A stretch of 64,000 nucleotides of DNA from positions 62,001 through 126,000 of the forward strand of contig MU128982.1 in the NCBI GenBank assembly GCA_014904985.1, written 5' to 3'. The notes beneath the pieces were generated by a model. The model saw only the letters and a list, made by a program, of their open reading frames with translations. It was not told the DNA's origin and did not search any database. The position numbers and the translations under genes were made by a program. This document shows, one piece after another, positions 45,459 through 58,080 of this stretch. Within the stretch, counting starts at the first letter, position 1. The number at the start of each line of letters is the position of its first letter. The stretch is from Hydnum rufescens UP504 (taxonomy: Eukaryota > Basidiomycota > Agaricomycetes > Cantharellales > Hydnaceae).

Positions 45459-46232
45459 ATGAATAAGCACAAGGTAAGCCTTAATAAGGGAATTACTAAG
45501 AATGGTAATCCGGGGGAGTGGTCACGTGATGAGGTTGCGGGTACAACTCGTAACAAGAGGGTTCTTTTGGCTCCAGAGATCCTGGCTAATCGTGCTTTCA
45601 CTCTCATCATAAAATTGCGCCATATTAATGTGAACCTTGCTTGAATTCCCAAGCAGATTTTACCAGAAAAGATTCACGCGAACCTCTGAAGGCGAACTGA
45701 GCCTAAGATTAAGTTCTTCAGGCTTGGTAATGGGGATTCAGTTCCCAACCACGCCCCGATAAGCCAGAGTGACCTTCACGGGACTTGAACCCCTTGCCAG
45801 TCTACACCAACATCACCTTTACCCGAACGTCCTGGATCCCCCCCGGACTTCCTGGAGGGTGTGTTGCATTGCAGTGAGAAAATTAAACACTATCTGACAA
45901 CTGCTGACTGTGCTAAACGATTAGGTGCTCTTTGGTGTCGGTTGTGCTTTTGGAGTATTCAAGTCCCCAGCAATATTAGTTTGCCACACTTGGAAGTTGT
46001 GATAAGCGAGAAGGGTCGCGTGAGTGTCACTGGTGGGAATAGGAAGCAACAACCCCACAGTCATTTGGAATTTACAATGCATCATTTATGTCTGAGGCGA
46101 TGGGCGCTAATCATAATTTCGATGCAGTTCATGTCATCCCTAATTCCTAGGCCGAAATATACAAAGGCATATATCCGTCCATGTGTATGCGTATTATCTA
46201 CGTGCATGCATTATTGTACATGTATTGTATGA
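45459..46232 (+). pseudogene. Long frame interrupted by three TGA codons, unknown protein
   Basis: A single frame is open for 258 codons except for TGA at 45,642, 45,687 and 45,786. It reads as normal protein on both sides of each stop: LAPEILANRAFTLIIKLRH, IPKQILPEKIHANL, EPKIKFFRLGNGDSVPNH, GVLHCSEKIKHYLTTADCAK and RLGALWCRLCFW. Arg (CGA) to TGA changes would explain all three. No family was recognised; it may belong to a retroelement next to the MULE-like insertion. The tRNA B-box-like sequence near 45,780 lies inside this frame and is not a tRNA. Confidence 0.45.
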
Positions 46233-46774
46233 ACTCAAGGCCAATCGCGATAAAAATCAGCGTGAGATACTCACGGGTGTGTCCAAACCCAAAAGTGATT
46301 CCACTGGTTTCTGAGGGCGTTTATAACGTGTAAAAATGCATTATCTAGAATTTTGTGGGCTTTTTGAAGTCGATTTTCACGTTGATTGACTTTATGGCAG
46401 CCTGTGCAAGTCCGTCCTGACGAACATAATAGCTCGTTCAAGAAACGCCACCAAACGCTATGTAAATTTGTTTATCCTACAATTCCATTCAAAATAAGCA
46501 TTGGGTTCAGACAACCCTGCTTGCCAGTGTGATTGAGTGTGATTAAAGACTTGATACAGCCACCACAATTGATCTTGACGTTGACATCAACAAAAAAAAC
46601 TCACGCTCCTAGGAAATAATCATGTAGGCATATTTTTCACTTGTACGCCATAGCGATCCGTTGCGATATGAACAGTATCCGAAGCGCCCATCGCCTCGGA
46701 TGTAAATATCACTCGAATTGCAAAGATCACACACAGCCTTGGTGCAGTGGTTCTTCGCTCGCCCAGAGTCAATC
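46233..46774. other. No gene seen
   Basis: No similarity recognised. It presumably holds the promoter of the downstream orphan gene. Confidence 0.45.
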
Positions 46775-47779
46775 ATGCCTGATGTAAGGATCAAAAACGA
46801 AACACCTCACATTCTCAATATTGCCCTATCCCAAGTCGCTCCTCTTCATTTCTCCAATGCTGTCGCGCCAGGAGGTGGGTACATGTACAATGAGGCTTGC
46901 ATGAGTAAAAGGCCGACCCTTCTCCCACATCCCGTAAATGAAAATGCCGACTAGAAACATTCGCAACGCACACTGGGTCCGTTTGGTTCACTGTTGAATG
47001 GCGGATCGACAACGTTCCACCGTCCCTCGAGACCGAAGAGACCGCCACGAAATTAAAAACGATAAAACTGAGTAATCGGTACTCTGCTGCGAAATCTGCG
47101 AAGACGATCGGGATAGTGACCGCTGCTGGGCTGGGTCTGGTGGCACTTGCGGTGCCCGCGGCTCTCTCTACCGCGGCTGCGGCAGGGAGTACCAGCGCTG
47201 CTGCGCTGCTGGCAAGTTCTGCGGTCCTTTCGGCTGCTAGTACCCCCGAGGCTATCGCTTTCAGCACATACGCTGGTACGTACATCCTCCTAGGGCATCC
47301 ATCCGGCGTGGAAAAATAGCTGATAAGGGTATACCCTCTGTAATATCCCTGCTGCCTTCTCGCCGTTGGACAATTTCCAAACACCCGCCGCGTACCTAGC
47401 CTCCACACTCACTGCTTCCGCGATCGAAGCAGTATGTGAAGACCATGGAGTCTCACCCGAGACCTCAGAAAAACTCAAGCAACGTGTCAATATCATCTCC
47501 TCCGTGGTATCTGCATCATCCCTCGGGGGCGCCGCAGCCAAAAAGGGTCCCAAAAAAGCCCTCTTGTCTGCTGGGACCGCGATCGTATCTCGGATGGCGG
47601 CACACGGGAATAAGAAGGCGGCGGCCGTCGGACTGTTGCCGCCCGGGAAGACCGAGAGAGTCTACGGCGTATACATCTCATTCAAACCAAGGAGTTTGGC
47701 TATACGGGAGGCATGCAACGATAGAGGAGAGATGCACATGCAGTTGTGGGACGTGGACAAAGGCCAACGCCTGGTTTGA
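46775..47779 (+). CDS. Basidiomycete orphan with Ala-rich hydrophobic core
   Basis: Exons 46775-46874, 46955-47275, 47328-47779; 290 residues, all phases agree. The N-terminal part reads MPDVRIKNETPHILNIALSQ, VAPLHFSNAVAPGETFATHT and GSVWFTVEWRIDNVPPSLE, a beta-rich pattern. The middle is a long Ala/Val/Leu-rich stretch (IGIVTAAGLGLVALAVPAAL, then TAAAAGSTSAAALLASSAVL) that could insert in a membrane. The C-terminus returns to a beta-like region, VYGVYISFKPRSLAIREACN, ending MQLWDVDKGQRLV. No signal peptide. I recognise no named domain. The beta / hydrophobic / beta layout could suit a membrane-active protein, but that is inference only. Confidence 0.75.
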
Positions 47780-49157
47780 CTACATATCTATTTCGACGTT
47801 TTGACATTTTCGCTTTATTTTATGCCTTGTGTGGACTGACTCGTCTTGTTGTAGCATGCATGTATATTCATGTAGAGATACATAGCGTGTATGCTATCAA
47901 TGGGATTTGTTGTACGGACAATCAATGAAATTAATAATGCCCCAAAGGGTATCCGTTGCGGAGAAGACCAGAGATAGTGTTTCTGGCATGTGGCTTCTCT
48001 AGAGACCTATGTCCAAGAATTTCCCACAAATGCTTCATGTATATTTGTAGGGAAATAAGAATGTTTAATTTCTGACCCAACAGAGCACAAGAGGTGAGAT
48101 GAAGCAGTAGAGAGGGTACGCAGAGTCGCTGGCACTGGGAAAAACAGGAATTGTTCAATATCCACCCGATACCCAGTGAAGAAATCGTTCATGTACAGTA
48201 CACTGCTGCATTCAGCGTGGATTCCCCGTCACACAAGATACGCATCGTCAACCACAAGATGATGTCTCCCATCACAGATTCGATTAGGTCGAGACCCGCG
48301 GCCCAGGCTAGAACGAGGTGAAGATCCTGGACCACGTGTATCAGCAATTCTCTTCCCCAATGTTTCTGGGCAAGGAGATCCTATAATGCGGTCGTGAGAT
48401 CGCTTCTTCAGGGCGGGATGGCTCTCCTTCCAATGCTGGAGCTGAAGGGGAATGGAAGATGCGCGTCCTCCGTCGACTACCGGAGTGGCCAGTAATTACC
48501 GCTTTCCAATGATGGAAGAGTGCCCTTTTCTATTCGCAACCTCACATGACGGTGATGGTTCCTCGACATGGAACACGCCTCTATGAGGCCTTGCTCTACA
48601 CCCAACGGTACACTCGCGGGCTTCGTTCCAGTAATGCTGATGGCCCTCTATCGTTGATGAGAATCCAATTCTTGTTTATTACTGGTCTTGGAATTCTTGG
48701 GTATTCCCTCGATCTTCCAATATTTCCATATTCATGGCGATTTGGGACAGGTTCACCATGCGGCTGCTACCCAAGCTTTGAATGGAAAATTACACAGCTG
48801 ACCCAAGTGTGAAGATGACACAATATAACCAACTCAGTTCGGTGACCAATGTATTGACAGTCGGTATCGACCCCACAGATAATCCGAACCAGACAATAGA
48901 ACAAGGCATTATCGGTTTCTAGCAAAGGATGATACTAAATATACCAGTTGATGCGTGTGCAGTAGAAGGTCCTTCGACGAACAAACTGACCCAAGTACCG
49001 GACAGTGCGACAAATAACCATCTCGCAACCCCAACCAGAACACTTTGCGGGAAAGATGCGAGTCACCCAGAACCTTGCACGATATTAATAAATCTGAAGG
49101 ATAACACCCAAAGAGGTAAGCACGGAACTTGCCGGTACCCATAAAGCCCATGTAAGG
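47780..49157. other. No gene recognised
   Basis: Only scattered short frames without domains. It ends at the NTE1 start. Confidence 0.45.
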
Positions 49158-52100
49158 ATGGACAGAGATCCCTCTCATCCTCTCATCTCCCTCGTTCGGG
49201 CCTGTGTCTCGGTTACATGTGAGCTTAAGCTCACCGTTATTTTTCCCTCCTTTCTGATTGTGGGTTTTAGTCTGGATTCTGGCATGGGCGCGCACGTTGG
49301 TTGCGTTTACGACCATTACTGTCCCTCGATTCGTATACGCAGTCCTATCGTATTCGTTGACTCTGAGGGTGAGTCCAGGAAAGAGCTCATATGAGCATTT
49401 GAATTTATCTCTCCAGCGAACTAGCTCGATTTCAGGTCGCTGGCGATCCTATTTCTTCTGTTTGGCGTTGCGCTATCATTCTTTGTTAGATATAGCTATT
49501 TGAACACTTATTGTGCGTTAAATGGTCATTCAATGTCCTCTCGCTTACTTATTTTAATCTCCACTAGCGACTCTGAAAGAGGTACCCCTCACGAAACCCG
49601 ATCTCGAGGAATTGCACCCAGATGTTCAGGGGGCAGATCCACCCAACCCCTTCCATAATTATCTGGACGAATTTTTGCTGGCCATCCGAGTCTTCGGCTT
49701 TCTCGAGAAACCCGTAAGGATTTACTTGCAGCATCCCTCGTGCATCACTTATGACGCAATTCGAAGGTGTTCCATGAACTTGCCCGTCACTTGCAAACAA
49801 GGAGATTGATCGCAGGAGACAGTTTATCTCTCGACCAAGATAAGAACTTTTATTGCGTTGTCGATGGTCTCGTTCAGGTGTATGCGAAGACAAGTACGAC
49901 ATCGGCCGAGCCTGAGGGAATATGGGCCGAAGAAGAATTAAACGGATATCAGTTGCTCAACGAAGTAGGGAGTGGGGGAACGCTCTCGAGCCTTTTCACG
50001 ATCCTGAGCTTATTCACCGAGAACGTGAACCTTGCGTGGCCCGATGAGGAAGTCGATGAGGCCAGTCCTGACACACCGAGTAGATCTCGTGCGAATTCAG
50101 ATGTCTCCAACCTCGACCTTGGTACGGGCTCTGGAACTCTACGGCGATCACGAAGGAACTCGGTGTCATCATCTGGATCGACTGTGCAAGCACCCGATAC
50201 CGTCCTGGACTCTGATCAACAACCTTCCCTCCTTTCAACATCCAGCCGGATAAGCAGCAGTACCAACACATCATCCTATCGTTCCACCACCTCCAGAGAC
50301 CCAAAACAACCCCGAACCAGGACCCGCAAAGCAACGCTGCCGGCAGGCCTCGAGCCTAGTATGAATGGCTCCTTGGCGAGAGCCACGGTAGATACCACAC
50401 TTGCCGTCATCCCAGCTGGTCTGCTTGATATTTTCTTGAATTATCTGTTCATCTAATTAATTATCCGATGGATCCAGAGGCCTTCCGCCGACTCACGTCC
50501 AAATTCCCCAAGAGTTCCGCACATATTATCCAATAAGTGGTCCATCGATTCTTTATAGCTTACTTGCTTATTTTATTCCGCATCTGTACAGTCATCCTGA
50601 CTCGTTTTTCGCGGGTCACTTTCAATGCAGCCCACAAATATCTGGGATTAACGACAGAATTGCTACGCACCGAAAAGGCCATCAATGACCTTGCCTGCCA
50701 CCCTCTTCCCAGAGACTTCTACCAAGGGGGTGGTATGCAACAACTCCGCCAGCGTTTCACGCCTGAAGTCCAGAGTGACAATGGTGACGGGGAGTCCTCT
50801 GAAGTGGAGACAGACTACTTTGGATTCCCCCTAATCGCGGGCAGGGAAATGCACGTTCTGGTTTCTCCCAAGGGAAATCCTCGTCTATCGCGTCCAGCAC
50901 AATACACGACTCGACCTCTGGTCACTTCCGCCGCAGATCTCAAGTTAATGCAGGTGATTTGCACAGCATGATCGGAAGCTCAGATGCCTATCGCCCTCTC
51001 GTCCGGAATCAGAGCCTCCTATTCAGTCCTAGTTTGCGAACCATGAATGATCACGCGGCTCGCCATGTCACGGATAACTCGGGCGATTTCGACCTGCGCG
51101 AAGGGGTGATGGACTGTATTGCCAAGTCAATAGGTCTCATACAGCCTCCAATCAGCGGATCCATATCGCCCACCGAGACATCGCCCGCATTCGGTGCCTC
51201 CGATCCATTTGCACGATCGTCGCTCAACACGTCATTTCAGTCCTTATCCTTCTTGCAAGCGGCGGACGATGCATCTAGTGTCACGGGTGGCTCCTCTGTC
51301 ATGATGGGATCCAACAATGCTGCCATCGACAACGAAGTGGAAATCCTTTTCTTCCAAGCGGGTGATACGCTTGTCAAAGCGGGGGAAGCGGATGCTGGTG
51401 AGCAATTCCACCGGGTTGGTGCCATTGATGATAGGCTTATATGTAGTGTCATAGGTATGTTCTTCGTCATCGAGGGCATCTTGGACGTCTCTCTTCCCCC
51501 TGAAGACGGTGCTACTAGTAAGGAGCCGGAAGCACTTCCCCTATTCACTCCAGGCCTACACAAGAAGTCTGCTGTAGGACTGCAAGCCTCTAAGCCAACC
51601 AAGCCATCGAAGCACTTATTTACTGTCAAGTCTGGTGGTATCGCAGGATACTTGGGTATGTATTCGTGGCTATAGTCACAAGACCGCACGCTCAGGCCTA
51701 CTCCCACTCAGCGTCTCTTTCTGGTATCCCTCATATGTCGACATCCGAGCCAAGATGGATACGTATGTTGGATTCTTGTCTCACAGTGCATTGGAACGTC
51801 TTCTGGAGAAGAGGCCCATCGTGCTGCTTACGCTTGCGAAGCGCCTTATTTCTCTATTATCACCATTGGGTGAGATGACTGGGTTCCTTGATGCCATCGC
51901 CACCCGCTCATTCATAATATTTTTGTTGTCCTAGTATTGCAAATTGACTCGGCGCTGGACTGGATGCAAGTCAACGCTGGCCAAGTTTTGTGGCGCCCAG
52001 GCGAGCCCAGCGACAGCTTTTACATCGTTATCAATGGACGATTGCGAGATATTACAGAGAAGGACGATGGAAACTCAGGAAAGTGAATATTGTAGATGAA

Positions 52101-54817
52101 TATGGGCAAGGTCTGTCCATCTTTCTCGTGTGCTTTTGAATTTATTTGGGTGTGGAAGGTCTAACCGTGGGCCTGATATAGGTGATACTGTCGGAGAGCT
52201 TGATGTGATCACTAATTCTACACGCAAGACAACGTTGCACGCGATTCGAGATACAGAACTCGTGCGGATGCCTCTGACGCTGTTTAACGCTATATCTGCC
52301 CGGTGTGTGCACCTAAATGTGTTGTCCCAACTGCTTCTAATTTCTCTTTGTGATTTAAGACATCCCAAGACCACAGTCCAGTTCGTAGATAAAATGTTTC
52401 GTTTCGTTACGCATCCTTACTGATGCATTGGCCCCTAGGCTGCTTCGCATGGTCGCCACCCGTGTCCGTGAAACGGCGGGCGCCAGTGGATCTGCGGTGC
52501 CTGGCACTGAAATGGGGAGCAACCTGAATCTAAAGACGGTCGCTATTGTCCCCTCTGCGCGAAATGTCCCGTGGCAGCGTTCGCAAAGAAACTCCAGGCG
52601 GCGCTAGAGGATAATGGAGCGCCCACATCGTATCTCACTCAGGCATCAATTACTAGTCACCTTGGGCGGCACTCGTTTACTAAAGTGGGGAAACTCAGAG
52701 TCGCTGGATGGTTAGCTGATCAGGAGCAGCGGTATCGTATCGTATTGTATGTTGCGGATTCTGCCGTTAGCGCTCAGTGGACACAAACTTGTATACGCCA
52801 GGTAAGACGACCCCATCATCGTTTCAAGATGACAGAATTGGAATCATCTGACACAATCGATCCCAGGCGGATTGCATAATGCTGGTGGGGATGGGAGACG
52901 ACCCTAGCATTGGTGAATATGAGCGATTGTTGCTTTCCACGAAGACGACTGCTCGCAAGGAGCTCGTACTTCTCCATCCTGAGAGGACGGTGGTCCCTGG
53001 TTCAACGCGGGAGTGGTTGAAGGTATCCTGGGCCTTTCTCCCCCTATGGATCGATTTCTTACAATCGAGTGTTTAGATTCGACCGTGGATACATTCTCAT
53101 TTCCATGTAGAACTTCCTGTGCGTGATATTACACTGTCTGCTCCGTGGGGCTTCTCTTTATGGGTTTGTCACCTCATCCCAGGGTATCATAATTCCAAAA
53201 CCGGCGCCTGTCCTGCTCGATCCTGCAGCCATGGTGGCATTCAAGAAATTGAAGAGTCAGGTCCAAATTCGGATAGAAAAGTATCGAGGGTCTACGTCGG
53301 TACCGTCCCCACAACGACCGAGCCATTCGAGTGATTTTGCAAGACTTGCACGTCGTCTTTGTGGCAAGTCGATTGGTGTCGTGCTAGGTGGCGGAGGTGC
53401 ACGGGGAATATCTCATCTGGTATGACGGTCTAGCTCCCGTATGTGTGGTGCAGCATTAATTTCTTGAGATCATTCGTCCTAGGGGATCTTGCGTGCTCTA
53501 GAAGAGCATGGTGTGCCCATAGATCAAATTGGGGGTACTAGTATGGGTGCATTCGTGAGCGGACTCTATGCACGGGATGGAGACTTGCTCTCGAGTGTCG
53601 GTCGAGCGAAACAGTTCAGTAGTCGGATGGGTAACGTCTGGCGCATCCTTTCCGATGTGACCTATCCGATAGTGGCATATACAACAGTGCGGTGCTCGCT
53701 GTTTCCTTGTTATTTTGAATACTAAATAATACGCTTAGGGCCACGAGTTCAATCGTTCAATTTACAAGGTTCGTCATAGTCTACACCCATACCTAATCCA
53801 CGTAAAACAGGATATTCATGTTTTCACAGGCTTTCTATGATTTGCACATCGAGGACATGTGGTTGCCGTACTTCTGCAACACTACAAATATTTTGACTTC
53901 TACAAATGAGATACACAACTCGGGCTACGCCTGGCGATATATTCGTAGGCTCAATCAATCATCATTCCCTAGGCATTATTTAACCTGGGGATTGCAGGAG
54001 CATCTATGACACTCGTAGGTTTGTTACCCCCTTTAAATGACAACGGCAATGTTCTTGTCGACGGCGGTTACAGTACGTGCATTTTTGAGTTTTCAAGATT
54101 GCATTTTGACTGACTATCTTGTGCACAGTGGATAATCTTCCTGTACGTTTTGGGAACCGGCCCATCGCCATTGTTCATCCATCATGGCTGAAGCTGGTCG
54201 ATTACACATAGGTCTCCACAATGATGTCTATGGGAGCCAGTGCAGTCTTCGCAGTGGACGTAGGCTCGGTATGAAGACCCTGGTCTCATTCGCTTCAGGA
54301 TGCTGACCACCCTCTTTACAGGTCGACGACACATCGCCACGAAGTTTTGGTGATACAGTATCGGGATTGTGGCTCCTTTTCAATCGCTTGAACCCTTTTG
54401 CCGCAACACCTAATGTTCCACCCATTACGGAGATTCAAAGTCGATTGGCTTAGTGCGTCGCTTACTCTTACTGCTGCCAACTTGCTTCCTAGCTAATGTC
54501 ACTTTCTAGTGTATCGAGCGTGAAGACATTAGCGGATGTCAAGGTCATGAAGGGATGTTGGTATATGCCTATTCCTGTCCAAGAGGTCAGTTAATCACTC
54601 CTTGCCGAAGTCATTGTCTAATATGAGCTTCCGAGATCAGTTCAGTATCCTCCAGTTCAACAAATTCGAGCAGATATTGGCGATTGGATATGAAAGAGGG
54701 AAAAAGATGCTGCAGGAGTGGAAGGACGCAGGGAATCTTCCGACTGGGTACGAGGAAGGGTATCACGGGGGAGACAAGAGGAAGAAGGGACGGAGCTTGC
54801 GACGGAATTCAATCTGA
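49158..54817 (+). CDS. NTE1: Lysophospholipase NTE1 (patatin-like, cyclic-nucleotide-binding-like domains)
   Basis: An ER phospholipase B that deacylates phosphatidylcholine. Early exons: 49158-49218, 49271-49368, 49425-49512, 49568-49713, then from 49767. Membrane helices lie in [20 protein letters not shown] and [20 protein letters not shown]. Cyclic-nucleotide-binding-like modules follow: [60 protein letters not shown] and [20 protein letters not shown]. The patatin domain has the oxyanion [15 protein letters not shown], nucleophile GGTSMGAF and catalytic Asp in VDGGYMDNLP; it ends at 54,817. Breaks: a donor that reads CAA|TAAGTG at about 50,533, a missing base at about 50,952, and another at about 51,727. 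An exon-5 fragment is duplicated at 14.15 kb. Confidence 0.92.
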
Positions 54818-54962
54818 TCTGTAGCCCAAACTCTGTTGTATTATGACAATGAAATAAGAAAGGCTACGTTCAACTTCCCATACCGGCCTCGTCAGACAGG
54901 AACAAAGTTTGCATTAGGGTAGCAATAGCGGAGATGGAAGGAGATTCCTCAATTTATGAATC

Positions 54963-57029
54963 CTAGCGACGAGGAATACCGCGGCCGCGTCCACGCAATG
55001 CTCTCTGTGCCTGTGCCTGTGATACCGGGGGACCCGATTTCGGCTGCATCAAAAGAGTAAAATCATACGATGAGCTACAAGATTTGATCCTGGGAATTAA
55101 AATCTTCCGAAGAACGAGACTCACCGCTTCACTCTGGGGATTTCTGACGGTCTCATCTACACTCAAGATCAGGCAAGCCGCCTCCGCCGCACTGCCGATG
55201 GCATTTATCTTCACCAGGCTTGGTTCCCATACGAATGCCTCCATGTTATCTCGTACACCTTCCCCTTCGACGTCCACGCCTGCCCAAACATCTCCAGACG
55301 CATGTCGCTGGCGCAGCTTGTTCAATACATCTGTCGAATCGAGACCGGCATTATCGCAGATCTGGCGAGGAATAATTTCTAATGCCCGAGCGAACGCAGT
55401 GAGGACCAACTGGATTTTGCCCGGTATCGTGCGTGCGTGCGTGCGGAGGTAAGCACTGAGGTCCATCTTTACGGATTAAATATCCGTGGTGAGTAAGAAG
55501 CCTGAGGGATGTTTGGATCGAAAAGTGAAATCACGCACTTCAACGGCGCCACCGCCAGCGACAACTTCGCTATTCTTCACTGCACGTTTGACGACCATGA
55601 TAGCATCGTGGAGGCTGCGCTCCACCTCCTCAATGAACTGCTCCGCCCCCCGCGGAGCAGTAGCGTACAAGTCTTAGCCTGGGGGCAGTCTTCGAATACA
55701 TTATACCGCTCGCTGCCAATTTGTCTCTCTTCAAATAGTCCGCAGGTCCCCAGGTGCTTCCTCTGGATATTCGAGCAGGTGCTTTGCGTGCTTCCCCCCA
55801 CAGCTTGCACGACGCGCTTAAGATCGGCGCTCGCGACCCGTCCCGCACAGAAGATTCCTCGATCTGCAAACCACTGGGTGGCCAAATCGCCGATGGGCAG
55901 TTTGGAGAGACGACTTGCGCGCCCGTTTTTTGTATCAATTCGAGTTTGTTGTAAATGATGGTCCACTCCGCATCGACGATTGCTTGATAATCGGCCACGC
56001 CTCCCACGCGGACTTCTGCGTTGTCCTTTTCGGCTTTGAGTTCGAGCTCGACGTTGAGGCAGAGAATTAGAGGGTTTTTAAACAATTTGGGCTGTTGTTC
56101 GGCACCAGCATAGGTGAATGTTTTCTTAAATGATACTCCACGAATGAGCAATGAATCCTAGAAAAAAAATGCGATCAATGATCCGTGATGCATCCTAGAA
56201 CCTAGAATCCGTCTCTAACTTGTAGTCCTCCTCCAGGAATTTTTTTCACCCCAATGAGACTCTCGTCGAGGTCGTTCTGGTCCAGACATAGGACTGCATC
56301 CACGACCATTTGTGAAAAGAAGGGTTTTTGAGAGTGTATCAGTTTTGAGGACATTGATGTCGAGGCGCATTTGAGGAGAAGTGATCTAAACTGTCTGCAA
56401 ATTGACGTGTTGGACATCGAGGAGAAACTTTGGAATACTGGGGCTTACTGAGAATCGGTCTTGTCGATAGTTACTTGGATTTCTTTTACACGGTCGATGG
56501 CCTGAGAAAATTCAGCTCGGAGATGTCGCAGATATACGCAATAACAATTTGCTTGACCATTTGTGCTGCTAATCGATACCCTTTCATGATGAGATGTGGG
56601 CTTACGCCTTCTTCGATATAGCCACGCACTTCCTTAAGCAGATGGGCGGCAAGAAGAACGACACTGGTTGTCCCATCGCCTATTTCTGCGTCCTGGGCCC
56701 GGGCAATGTCTACCAGGGTTTTCGCAGCGGGATGTACGATGTCTAACAATTTCATGATTGTCGCGCCGTCGTTTGTAATCTGTGCTTCTCCTCGATCGTT
56801 GACAATAAGTTTGTCCATTCCCCGCGGCCCCAGGGTCGTAGAGAGCGTGTCTGCAATAACCATGCACGCAGAAATATTTGATAGTAATTGACCTTTTCCT
56901 TGTGAGGTATCTGTTCCTTCCTTAAGAAGGATCACAGTCGGTTGCTGTCCAAATTCACCAAAGTTAGTATCCACACGAACGACGCATCGTGAACGCACGA
57001 CTCACCATCCCTTGTATGCCTCGTTGCAT
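54963..57029 (-). CDS. CCT7: CCT/TRiC chaperonin eta subunit
   Basis: Subunit of the cytosolic chaperonin that folds actin, tubulin and others. Minus strand: exon 1 57029-57006 (MQRGIQGM), intron, exon 2 from 56,944. Signatures: [104 protein letters not shown]-type segment [115 protein letters not shown] and VVAGGGAVE. The C-terminus is [13 protein letters not shown]. Two one-base gaps: the C6 run at 55,646-55,651, where seven would keep frame, and about 55,905-55,913. It is convergent with NTE1 and divergent from the bHLH gene. Confidence 0.93.
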
Positions 57030-57105
57030 GGTGTTTTCAGTTCAAGTTTGCAAACGCGCTACTGACGTTCTCGGCAAATGCCGTCGCTTGGTAACTACAA
57101 CAGAG
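57030..57105. promoter_or_regulatory. 76-bp bidirectional promoter, CCT7 / bHLH gene
   Basis: Only 76 bp separate the CCT7 start codon (minus) from the chosen bHLH start (plus). If the bHLH protein starts further upstream in its open frame (to 56,989) the genes would overlap head to head. Confidence 0.5.
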
Positions 57106-58080
57106 ATGAGTCCCCAAGAAAGCGATAGTAGCCCACACCGTCCATCATATGTATTACAGCAACCCCAGGGACCGCAATCTCCAACCCTCCATCTCCAGTC
57201 CCAACCAACATATCCCTTAGTCCCACCACCCGTCCCATACCAGCAGTTCGAATATAACTTCCCCACTGCACTCCCTGAGCAATTACTCCGACCCGATGAA
57301 TCCTCTAATGGAAATGAGCTGTTCTCGGCGTCGGAGCACACCAATCTGCTAGGATTCCTTGATCAGTTCGAATGGCAGTTCGATCCCCTTTTACCCTCTG
57401 GAATTCCTGCGTTTACAGCTGGGGATACCACACCTTTATCTTTGGGAAATTTAACCACCTCTTCATCCCTCCCAAATCGCGTCCCTCCTCGCTCTGGATC
57501 TCCTGGCAATTCTTCCCATTTATCAGGAGCTGTATACATGCATGCACCTACGGCCTATGCCCCTGGTGCCTCCGCCTACCCAATCCCCTCACGACTTCCT
57601 GGCTCCAATTCGCCACCACCACAGAACTACCATAGGCAGTACAGTCCCCCTCATGAATCAGCACACCCTAAACAGGAAGAACCAGATGATTCGCATGTGG
57701 GAACGTCAGACGACGGTGGAGGTGGCGGGGGTGGAAACCTAATGGGTGGCCGACCACAGAAACCAGTGCTCAGTACCCCGGAGAAACGCGTCCGGCACAT
57801 ACTGTCTGAACAACGAAGACGAAATACAATACGCGATGGGTACGCTGCACTCACGTCAATGCTTGCCGCCCACCCTACGGCGTCCTCTCGACCTGCTCCT
57901 CCGAAACCCGTGCGTGCCAGAGGGAAAGGAACACGTGGGCGGACGCGAGGCAAAGGCAAAAGCGGTGTCCTCTTTCGAGCTGTCGAGTATGTCAAATGGC
58001 TCGAAGAAAGCGTGGAGGATCTCATGGCGGAAGTGGAAAGGTTCGAGGCTGCGGTCCAACCTGGATGGCGCCCTCAGTGA
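57106..58080 (+). CDS. bHLH transcription factor with unusually long loop
   Basis: Single exon, 324 residues from MSPQESDSSPHRPSYVLQQP. The start was chosen because upstream codons of the same frame overlap the CCT7 first exon. The N-terminal 220 residues are Pro/Ser/Gln-rich, with an acidic/aromatic patch LLGFLDQFEWQFDPL that could activate transcription. A polyglycine run precedes the bHLH. Basic region and helix 1: EKRVRHILSEQRRRNTIRDG, then YAALTSMLAAH; the H..E..R pattern is that of E-box binders. Helix 2: SGVLFRAVEYVKWLEESVED, running into LMAEVERFEAAV. Between helices lies a loop of about 35 residues rich in Arg, Lys and Gly (RARGKGTRGRTRGKGK). Target genes unknown. Confidence 0.88.
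   Translation: MSPQESDSSPHRPSYVLQQPQGPQSPTLHLQSQPTYPLVPPPVPYQQFEYNFPTALPEQLLRPDESSNGNELFSASEHTNLLGFLDQFEWQFDPLLPSGIPAFTAGDTTPLSLGNLTTSSSLPNRVPPRSGSPGNSSHLSGAVYMHAPTAYAPGASAYPIPSRLPGSNSPPPQNYHRQYSPPHESAHPKQEEPDDSHVGTSDDGGGGGGGNLMGGRPQKPVLSTPEKRVRHILSEQRRRNTIRDGYAALTSMLAAHPTASSRPAPPKPVRARGKGTRGRTRGKGKSGVLFRAVEYVKWLEESVEDLMAEVERFEAAVQPGWRPQ

Noticed and set aside
45773..45800. Possible tRNA gene on the minus strand (GGGGTTCAAGTCCCGTG)
   Set aside because: It looks like a B box, but the T-stem does not pair properly and there is no anticodon arm or acceptor stem at the right spacing. It also lies in the three-TGA coding frame.
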